A stretch of DNA of 5,430 nucleotides, from assembly GCA_003533545.1 (NCBI GenBank), contig DQEK01000440.1, forward strand, positions 1 through 5,430, given 5' to 3'. Made by a program: the position numbers and the translations under genes. Positions 1 to 5,430 of this stretch are shown one piece after another; within the stretch, counting starts at the first letter, position 1, and every line of letters begins with the position of its first letter. Origin of the DNA: Acidobacteriota bacterium. GTDB taxonomy: Bacteria > Acidobacteriota > Vicinamibacteria > Vicinamibacterales > UBA8438. The notes under the pieces are model-generated. The model made no database searches and was not told the origin of the DNA. It worked only from the letters and a program-made list of their open reading frames with translations.

Positions 1-196
1 GTTGACTCACAACGTGGACTTCACCGTGTCGGAATCCTGACGGCATCGATAATCCAAGTAATAGCCCGACCGCCGTCACTGTGGTGCCAGCTGGGGGTGG
101 TCGCGTGCCCTGCATTGGTTGCGCACCTTTGTTGGACAGTCACACCAGCATCGATTTCAGCTGGTTTTAAGTCTCACCTTACCCAGAAAATCCATT

Positions 197-225
197 TATT
201 TGGACGCCAAGGCCGTATATTTGGA
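197..225. repeat. Direct repeat TATTTGGA x2, 21-bp period
   Basis: TATTTGGA occurs at 197-204 and again at 218-225. The copies start exactly 21 bp apart, about two helical turns, so a protein bound at both would lie on the same face of the DNA. The first copy also sits in a small interrupted palindrome, TTGG-ACG-CCAA (200-210). Placement 135 to 163 bp before the preferred kinase start suits an operator or activator site. Chance occurrence in AT-rich intergenic DNA cannot be excluded, and no known regulator site is recognised. Confidence 0.4.
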
Positions 226-235
226 TTTCTTGGCG
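205..235. repeat. Inverted repeat CGCCAAG / CTTGGCG
   Basis: CGCCAAG at 205-211 is the exact reverse complement of CTTGGCG at 229-235, with 17 bases between the arms. The arms do not extend in either direction, because 204/236 and 212/228 do not pair. It is interleaved with the TATTTGGA direct repeat. A 7-bp stem with a 17-base loop and no following T-run does not look like an intrinsic terminator, so a bipartite protein-binding site is more likely if it is functional. Confidence 0.35.
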
Positions 236-257
236 AACGGTAGTTGTTCGAATCTCC

Positions 258-270
258 AATTCATTGAATT
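258..270. promoter_or_regulatory. AT-rich dyad AATTC-ATT-GAATT, possible operator
   Basis: This is a perfect 13-bp interrupted palindrome with five-base arms around ATT. It overlaps the only AT-rich patch close to the kinase gene and runs straight into TAAAAT (270-275), which resembles a -10 hexamer. If transcription begins just downstream, a protein bound here would overlap the promoter. The call rests on symmetry and position only. Confidence 0.25.
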
Positions 271-359
271 AAAATAAGTGCTGGTTGGCCGGCGCATTTG
301 GCACAGAAGGACCATTTCGGAAACCTGAAAAACCTAGTTACCTGTTTCAACTCCTGCCT

Positions 360-3263
360 ATGGCGACGATCTTGACCGAAGCGGGTGAGTCCAGACCGAC
401 GGGCTTGAGCGCTTGGGCCGCCGCTGGGCTGGCGGTTGCGCTGGTGGTCACGCTTTTATTGATGGCGACGTTGAATGTCGTCGATCGGGCAACTTGGCAC
501 GCCGTCGACGACGGCATCCGCTGGGAGGACCAGCCGAACGGAGTCACCGCGGCTGGCATCGCTGATAACGAAGCCACTAGCAGCGATGAGGTCCAAGTCG
601 GTGACCTGCTCCGGGCCATCGACGGCACGCCGGTCGAAACTACTGGAGACGTCGTGGCAGCCTTGCACGACGGTCGTCTCAATGTCGTTCGACGTTACAC
701 GCTCCAACGTACCGGGCAGTTCCAGCTGCTCGAGGTAGTGCTGTCGCCGGTGGCGGCACGCCCAACGCAGATCTACTTCGTAATGGTCGGCATTGGTGTC
801 TTCGGTCTGCTCATCGGGTCAACGTTACGGCTGACGCGACCCGAAAAGGCGGGGACGCTGCATTTTTTCTGGCTAAGCGTGGCGTTTTTCGGCATGTTTG
901 CCTTCTCCTTCACCGAACGTCTCGACAGAATTGATTGGGTTTTTTACTGGGCAGACGCGGTCTCCACACTGGCACTGGGGCCGATGTTTGTACATTTCTC
1001 CCTGAATTTCCCAGGGACAGCCCGTGGGCAACGTAAGGCCAGACAGGCTCTGACGCTTGTGCTGTACGGCGTAGCGGGTTTGCTGGGGACATTCCATGTC
1101 GTGCTACTGGCAAGCGACGCGGCGTCCGCCGTATTCCAGGAGAGGGTGGATTTTTTCTGGAGACTCCAGTTCACGGTTCTGGGCGCCCATGTGTTTCTTG
1201 GCGTGGGGCTAATGCTTGCGGCCATGCGTCGTATTTCTTCGGTGGCAGCGAGGCGACAACTTGGTTGGATTGTCGGGGGCGTTGTCGTGGGTGGGCTACC
1301 CTCCATGTTGGGTTATGCACTCCCTTGGAGCCTCGGTCTTGACCCGATCCCGATCGAACTGGTGGTCGTCCCTTTAGGCCTCGTTCCCCTGGCGTTCGGC
1401 GCTGCGATTGTGGGCTATCGCTTACGCGACGTGGAGGTGTTCGTCAAACGTGGACTGGGATACACCGGTGCAGTCTTGGCGATGGTCGCTATCTACTTCA
1501 TGCTCGTCGGGTTGTCGCAAGCCGTGTTCCAACACCAGTTCGATGGGCACGATTCGGTCATCATCCTGTTGTCCACAGCCATCGTAGTACTCGTTGCTGT
1601 GCCGGTGAGAACGGCGATTCAGTCAATGCTCGATCGGGCTTATTACCGGGAACGCTATGACCATCGCATCGCGCTCCGAGGGTTTGCCCGTGACCTGAAC
1701 ACTGACCTCGATCTCGACCGCCTGGCGCGACGGCTTGTGGGGAAAGTTCGCGAAACGTTGGCCTCCGATCGTACCGTGTTGATGTTGCGGTCAGCCGAGC
1801 ACTCAGGGGGTGTCTTCGAACCGTTCCGCGCCAGCGGTGTTAATTCGTTGAGCGCTTGGCCGTCCCTCGCGAGTGGGTCAACCATCGGCACACGACTGTG
1901 TCAGCGCCACACAGTCATCCTTGAAGACCCGGCGTCATCCCGGTATCACCCAGAGGAAGAGGTAGAGTTCTGGCGAGACCAGGGAGTTCAATATTTCGTG
2001 CCATGCATCTCTGGGGAGCGCACCATCGCGGCGTTATTGTTAGGGGCCAAGGCGAACGGTGAACCACTGAGCAGTGACGACGTCGCCCTGCTAACGGTGG
2101 TGTCAGGTCAGGTAGCTACGGCGATTGAAAACGGCCGGTTGTATTCAGAACTGCGGTCGAAAGTGTCCGAGGTTGAGCGTATCCGTAAGTTCAGTGACGA
2201 CATCATCGAGTCATTAAACGTTGGTCTTGTCGTGCTCGACCTCGCGGACCACGTGACCTGGTGGAACAGAGCTATTGAACGGATCTATGGGGTGCCCCGT
2301 GAAACTGCGATCGGCAGTAACCTGAGTGAACTCTTTGAGCTGTCTTTTGTGGCTTGGCTGGAGCAAACTCGGCAAGGTCGACTGGTCGACGGTATGTCGT
2401 CTCGCCAGTCGCTCAGCTCGCGCCATCAGGGTGGTCGGCGGCAGTTGCTTATAGAGGTCACAGTCTCGCTGTTGCAAACCTCAGAGGGTGAAACATCCGG
2501 CACGATGATCCTCATCGAGGACATTACTGAGCAGGTGCGACTTGAAGAGCAGTTGCAGCTATCGGACAAGATGGCGTCAATGGGACTCCTCGCGGCCGGG
2601 GTTGCTCATGAAGTCAATACGCCGCTCACTGGGATTTCAAGCTTCACGCAGATGCTGCGTGAGAAGACCGAGGCGGATGATCCCAGGATTTCACTACTCG
2701 AAAAGATAGAGAGTCAAACGTCTAGAGCTTCGAAGATCGTCAATGGGTTGCTCAATCTTGCGAAACCCGGGCGAACGGACACGGCTGGTTCCGTGGACGT
2801 GAACAACGTGATCGGCGAGGTCGCTGCTTTGCTCGAGCATCAGCTCAAGACTGCCGATATTCAGGTCCGGTGCGAGCTTCCATCCACACCCGCCGTCGTT
2901 CAGGGGTTCGAGTTCAAGCTTCAGCAGGTGTTCCTGAATCTCTTCTTGAACGCGAAGGACGCCATGCCAACTGGAGGGGACTTGACGGTGACTCTGCGCG
3001 TCGAGAATCGACAAGTCGTTGTCGAGGTGACAGACACCGGAGGGGGCATTGCTAGCGAAGAGTTGTCCAGAATTTACGATCCATTCTTCACCACCAAGGC
3101 AGTCGGGAAGGGGACGGGTCTCGGACTATCGATCACCTACGGTGTGGTTAAAGAGCACAACGGGTCGATCCAATGTGAGAGCGAGCCGGGGCAGGGTACG
3201 CGCTTCACGGTAACCTTACCGTGTCCGTTACGTTCCCGGGATCGCCTCCCGGCACACGCGTGA
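360..3263 (+). CDS. PDZ/multi-TM sensor histidine kinase with GAF and PAS
   Basis: This is a membrane sensor kinase that should autophosphorylate and pass phosphate to the regulator encoded next. Numbering is from ATG 360 (967 aa). A membrane helix (about 17-41) is followed by a PDZ-like domain (about 50-130, core GDLLRAIDGTPV at 81-92), then about nine more helices between 138 and 416. HFSLNFP lies at 212-218. Arg/Lys-rich loops fall on every predicted cytoplasmic side, giving ten helices with the PDZ domain outside and the C-terminus inside. Then come a conserved linker (DRAYYRERYD, 425-434), GAF (about 453-591), PAS (about 611-725), HisKA with His750 in AHEVNTPL, and HATPase_c with N-box Asn864, DTGGGI (892-897) and GKGTGLGLS (916-924). 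All catalytic boxes are intact. A TTG at 285 is in frame, but those 25 codons end in G/C only 9 times, against 20 of the first 25 after ATG 360, so I prefer 360. Neither start has a clear ribosome site. The signal is unknown. Confidence 0.93.
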   Translation: MATILTEAGESRPTGLSAWAAAGLAVALVVTLLLMATLNVVDRATWHAVDDGIRWEDQPNGVTAAGIADNEATSSDEVQVGDLLRAIDGTPVETTGDVVAALHDGRLNVVRRYTLQRTGQFQLLEVVLSPVAARPTQIYFVMVGIGVFGLLIGSTLRLTRPEKAGTLHFFWLSVAFFGMFAFSFTERLDRIDWVFYWADAVSTLALGPMFVHFSLNFPGTARGQRKARQALTLVLYGVAGLLGTFHVVLLASDAASAVFQERVDFFWRLQFTVLGAHVFLGVGLMLAAMRRISSVAARRQLGWIVGGVVVGGLPSMLGYALPWSLGLDPIPIELVVVPLGLVPLAFGAAIVGYRLRDVEVFVKRGLGYTGAVLAMVAIYFMLVGLSQAVFQHQFDGHDSVIILLSTAIVVLVAVPVRTAIQSMLDRAYYRERYDHRIALRGFARDLNTDLDLDRLARRLVGKVRETLASDRTVLMLRSAEHSGGVFEPFRASGVNSLSAWPSLASGSTIGTRLCQRHTVILEDPASSRYHPEEEVEFWRDQGVQYFVPCISGERTIAALLLGAKANGEPLSSDDVALLTVVSGQVATAIENGRLYSELRSKVSEVERIRKFSDDIIESLNVGLVVLDLADHVTWWNRAIERIYGVPRETAIGSNLSELFELSFVAWLEQTRQGRLVDGMSSRQSLSSRHQGGRRQLLIEVTVSLLQTSEGETSGTMILIEDITEQVRLEEQLQLSDKMASMGLLAAGVAHEVNTPLTGISSFTQMLREKTEADDPRISLLEKIESQTSRASKIVNGLLNLAKPGRTDTAGSVDVNNVIGEVAALLEHQLKTADIQVRCELPSTPAVVQGFEFKLQQVFLNLFLNAKDAMPTGGDLTVTLRVENRQVVVEVTDTGGGIASEELSRIYDPFFTTKAVGKGTGLGLSITYGVVKEHNGSIQCESEPGQGTRFTVTLPCPLRSRDRLPAHA

Positions 3264-3322
3264 GAGCAGCGACGACGGGTGACAACGGCGCTCGGTATTG
3301 TTGCCTGGCGTGCTACCGCGAC

Positions 3323-3326
3323 GAGG
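3323..3326 (+). promoter_or_regulatory. Ribosome binding site of the regulator gene
   Basis: GAGG ends seven bases before ATG 3334, a good Shine-Dalgarno match at normal spacing. It fixes this start over the out-of-frame ATG at 3327. It lies in the 70-nt gap after the kinase stop. That gap has no terminator-like hairpin, which favours co-transcription of the two genes. Confidence 0.7.
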
Positions 3327-3333
3327 ATGATTA

Positions 3334-4806
3334 ATGCTAAAGAACGCGTCCGTGCTGATCGTCGACGACGAAGAGATCATGCGGGAGATTTTACGGACGC
3401 TTCTCGAGCACGAGGGGTGCCTAGTGTCGACTGCCGAAACTGGCGAAGAGGGCGTGGCGCTGGCGCGTAATCGGTTCTTCGATGCCGCCCTCGTGGACAT
3501 AATGATGCCGGGTATCAATGGCATCGAGACTCTGGGCGAACTCACAAAGCTTGACCCGGACTTACCCGTTGTCTTGATCACTGCCGCTCCGTCTGTCGAA
3601 AACATCGTTGCCGCGATGCAACTCGGTGCTTTTAACTTTTTCGAGAAGCCGTTCGACAACAAGAAGGTGCTGGCTGTGGTCAGAAACGCTGTCGAGCGAA
3701 GACGACTGACAACCGAAAACATCGCGCTCCGCGAAACACTGCGGGAACAGACACATCAGTTCGCAAGCATCATCGGTCGAAGTCCCAGGATGCGGAAGGT
3801 TTTTGCCTTGATCTCGCAGGCCGCACCGAGTCGCGCGACTGTTCTAATTGAAGGAGAGAGCGGAACCGGCAAGGAACTGGTCGCGCGTGCGTTGCACGCT
3901 AGGTCAAGGCGTGCTGAAGGTCCATTCGTCACGGTTAACTCCGGAAGCCTGCCGCCTGACCTCTTGGAGTCGAACCTCTTCGGGCACGTTAAGGGGGCAT
4001 TTACGGGTGCCGTTGCTCCGAAGAAGGGATTGTTTGAACTTGCCGACAACGGCACGATTTTTTTTGACGAAATTGCAAGTATTCCTCTCGAGACGCAGGC
4101 AAAACTCCTGCGCGTGCTCCAGGAACGTGAGTTTATGCGTCTGGGTGGCACTGAGGACGTCCGCGTCGATGTGCGTATCGTCGTTGCCACGAACGTCAAT
4201 CTGAAAGGGATGGTGGATAAGGGGCAGTTTCGAGAGGACCTCTACTACCGCCTCGACGTGATTAAGGTTACCTTGCCGCCCCTCCGTGAACGACCGGAGG
4301 ACATTCACTTGCTGGCAGTGCACTTCCTCAACAAGTACGGAACTGACAACGACAAAGAGGGACTTGAGTTGACGGCGAACGCACTAGATCTTTTGGAGAA
4401 GTACGATTGGCCAGGGAATGTGCGCGAACTGGAGAACACTATTGAACGCGCGGTAGTGTTGGCGCGAGAGACCACGATTGGACCCGAGCTGGTTCCTGAG
4501 GCGATTCGTGGAGGCACTGCTTTTGATATCCCGAAGTTCGACGTGCCACTTGAAGGGATTTCATTCAAAGAAGTTGTGGTGGGATTTGAGATTCAGCTCA
4601 TCGAGCAAGCGCTTATGGCGGCTGGTGGCGTGCAGAAGCGCGCCGCAGAGATGCTAGGCATCAAACCAACCACCTTGAACGAAATGATAAAACGTCGCCA
4701 CATTCCATTGCGAGCTCGGTCCAGCCGATCCAAGCGTGAATCTTCGGTGGCTGGTCGTTCCGTGATTTCCGAGTCGTCGGGGTCGTCGACCGAACCCGCG
4801 GTTTGA
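3334..4806 (+). CDS. NtrC-family sigma-54-dependent response regulator
   Basis: This 490-aa cytoplasmic activator should bind upstream of sigma-54 promoters and use ATP to open them once phosphorylated. The receiver domain (about 5-120) has acidic Asp11/Asp12, phosphoacceptor Asp55, Thr83 and Lys105. A short helical linker leads to the AAA+ domain (about 145-378): Walker A GESGTGKE (174-181), sigma-54 contact loop GAFTGA (221-226), Walker B GTIFFDEI (240-247), sensor I ATN (285-287), arginine fingers in FREDLYYR (Arg300, Arg306) and sensor II in WPGNVRELEN (359-368). A Fis-type helix-turn-helix spans about 419-458 (QKRAAEMLGIKPTTLNEMIK). Everything required for sigma-54 activation is present. 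It starts 70 nt after the kinase stop, so it is the likely cognate partner in one operon. Small oddities are Asn214 in LESNLFGH, where Glu is usual, Ala248 after Walker B, where Gly is usual, and a Ser/Arg-rich tail from 459. The family is clear; the regulon is unknown. Confidence 0.95.
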   Translation: MLKNASVLIVDDEEIMREILRTLLEHEGCLVSTAETGEEGVALARNRFFDAALVDIMMPGINGIETLGELTKLDPDLPVVLITAAPSVENIVAAMQLGAFNFFEKPFDNKKVLAVVRNAVERRRLTTENIALRETLREQTHQFASIIGRSPRMRKVFALISQAAPSRATVLIEGESGTGKELVARALHARSRRAEGPFVTVNSGSLPPDLLESNLFGHVKGAFTGAVAPKKGLFELADNGTIFFDEIASIPLETQAKLLRVLQEREFMRLGGTEDVRVDVRIVVATNVNLKGMVDKGQFREDLYYRLDVIKVTLPPLRERPEDIHLLAVHFLNKYGTDNDKEGLELTANALDLLEKYDWPGNVRELENTIERAVVLARETTIGPELVPEAIRGGTAFDIPKFDVPLEGISFKEVVVGFEIQLIEQALMAAGGVQKRAAEMLGIKPTTLNEMIKRRHIPLRARSSRSKRESSVAGRSVISESSGSSTEPAV

Positions 4807-5430
4807 CTATTTTTTCCGCCCGCGCCGTCGACCAGCGCGCTGGGGGCGATCTGCGGGTCGGCCCCGCTGGGCTGCGGCGATTAACCGATCGTACTTACCC
4901 ATAATCACATCCCACCGGTAGTTGCTACGCACATAGTCTCGGCCGTGACGCCCCATAGTGGCGCGGAGGGGTGCGTCCCGTATGAGTAGACGCAGACACT
5001 CTCGAAACTCGTTTCGGTCGGCATAGTACAACCCGGCGTTGCTACGTTGGCAGTGATCGGTGACGACTTCGCTGCGAGCGTTCGCTAGGATGGGAGTACC
5101 CACAGAGAACGATTCCAGCGCAAGGAGTGAGAGACTCTCGAATGGGGATGGTACCACCACCACGGTTGCTGCTTCTAGCGCCTCAAGCCGTTCGGTCTCG
5201 GACAGCATCCCGGCGAAACGGATATGAGGAGCTTCCGGGATCGGCATCAACTTTACACCCATTAGCACCAGCGAGGCGTCCCCGTCAGATTCGGCGTAGC
5301 TGTTAAAGTAATCGATCAGTTCCTCGCACCCTTTCCCTGGGTCGATACGGCCCCCGTAGAGCACGAGGGGGCCGTATAGGCGGTGACGCCGTCGAAAAAC
5401 TGCACCGCGGGCAGACAGCGGTGATCCTAT
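4807..5430 (-). CDS. Glycosyltransferase, GT4-type, C-terminal part (partial)
   Basis: The gene runs off the right edge: 207 C-terminal residues are visible and the start is missing. A GTG at 5362-5364 could be mistaken for the start, but the frame stays open to 5430 and the residues before it fit the same family, so it is internal. Numbering from the edge, GGRIDPGKG (26-34) carries the Arg28/Lys33 pair expected to bind the sugar-nucleotide phosphates. PSPFESLSLLALE (94-106) holds the EX7E motif (Glu98, Glu106) of retaining GT-B enzymes. The HCQRSNAGLYY segment (126-136) and the later YRWDVIMGKY (171-180) recall a GT4 subgroup I know from memory. Such enzymes usually add sugars to cell-surface polysaccharide or glycolipid; donor and acceptor cannot be read here. 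The protein ends in a strongly basic tail (about 189-207). The TAG stop abuts the regulator's TGA with no gap, and no terminator is evident. Confidence 0.88.
   Translation of the reverse strand: MGSPLSARGAVFRRRHRLYGPLVLYGGRIDPGKGCEELIDYFNSYAESDGDASLVLMGVKLMPIPEAPHIRFAGMLSETERLEALEAATVVVVPSPFESLSLLALESFSVGTPILANARSEVVTDHCQRSNAGLYYADRNEFRECLRLLIRDAPLRATMGRHGRDYVRSNYRWDVIMGKYDRLIAAAQRGRPADRPQRAGRRRGRKK

Larger units (their letters stand above)
1..359. other. Upstream non-coding region of the kinase gene
   Basis: I see no convincing gene in this stretch. Frame 1 of the + strand is open from the left edge to a TAG at 241-243, but its third codon positions show no G/C preference, unlike the genes downstream. 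Frame 2 gives only twelve codons before a TGA at 38-40 (ending FTVSES), which could be the tail of a gene entering from the left but is too short to judge. The minus strand is broken by stops. From about 160 the sequence becomes AT-richer and carries a direct repeat, an inverted repeat and a palindrome, listed separately. A TAAAAT at 270-275 resembles a -10 element, but no -35 sits at the right distance (TTGTTC at 244-249 leaves a 20-base spacer). The promoter of the two-component operon is probably here, though I cannot place it. Confidence 0.6.

Noticed and set aside
2..40. Twelve-codon tail ending FTVSES and TGA in frame 2, possibly the end of an upstream gene
   Set aside because: It is too short to identify or to show coding bias; noted only as a possibility.
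1..243. An 80-codon open frame on the + strand entering from the left edge
   Set aside because: Its third positions show no G/C preference, the translation shows no recognisable motif, and it crosses the AT-rich repeat cluster. It is probably chance.
90..250. Sigma-54 -24/-12-like promoters, for example TGG...TGC at 98-113 and TGGCG...TTG at 231-246
   Set aside because: The spacing is off by one base in the first and two in the second from the strict GG-N10-GC rule, and other consensus bases are missing.
347..682. A 111-codon minus-strand open frame opposite the start of the kinase
   Set aside because: It overlaps the well-supported TM1/PDZ coding sequence and its low-complexity Ser/Thr/Ala translation looks like an antisense shadow.
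3228..3722. A 164-codon open frame on the minus strand
   Set aside because: It lies opposite the kinase end and the receiver domain of the regulator. Its Ser/Arg-rich translation is typical of the complement of a GC-rich gene, and it has no recognisable domain.
4777..4815. Possible intrinsic terminator for the regulator: GGTC-GTC-GACC hairpin and T-run at 4810-4815
   Set aside because: The stem is only four base pairs and ends about 18 bases before the T-run, so the geometry is wrong for an intrinsic terminator.
5362..5364. GTG as the start of a short 185-residue glycosyltransferase
   Set aside because: It falls inside the conserved strand leading to GGRIDPGKG. The frame continues open to the window edge with family-like residues, so the gene is truncated by the window rather than short.

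Overview
The window looks like bacterial chromosome of moderately high GC with strong G/C preference at codon third positions. It carries two complete genes and one partial gene. By family resemblance alone it most resembles Acidobacteriota (for example Vicinamibacteria) or a related deep lineage. The two pointers are the kinase H-box of the AHEVNTPL type and the regulator ending in 'QKRAAEMLGIKPTTLNEMIK'. This taxonomic guess comes from remembered family features, not from a search, and is weak.

Layout. Positions 1-359 hold no convincing gene; this is an upstream region with a 21-bp-phased direct repeat, an inverted repeat and an AT-rich dyad that could be regulatory. Positions 360-3263 (+) encode a large membrane histidine kinase: one membrane helix, an extracytoplasmic PDZ-like domain, nine more helices, then GAF, PAS, HisKA and HATPase_c. 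After a 70-nt gap, 3334-4806 (+) encode its likely partner, an NtrC-type response regulator (receiver, sigma-54-interacting AAA+ with GAFTGA, Fis-type HTH). Positions 4807-5430 (-) hold the C-terminal half of a GT4-fold glycosyltransferase whose start lies beyond the right edge. It converges on the regulator gene, and the two stop codons abut with no base between them.

How it works together. Kinase and regulator form a complete two-component system. An envelope or membrane signal, plus possible cytoplasmic inputs through GAF and PAS, should control autophosphorylation of His750. Phosphate would pass to Asp55 of the regulator, which would then open sigma-54 promoters. The targets are not visible: I found no well-spaced -24/-12 promoter in the non-coding stretches. 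The neighbouring glycosyltransferase makes surface or exopolysaccharide a possible theme, but it is on the opposite strand and proximity is the only link.

I see no mobile element, CRISPR array, RNA gene or clearly new system. The most interesting points are the kinase's sensory architecture, the arrangement of repeats upstream of it, and the zero-gap convergent gene ends.
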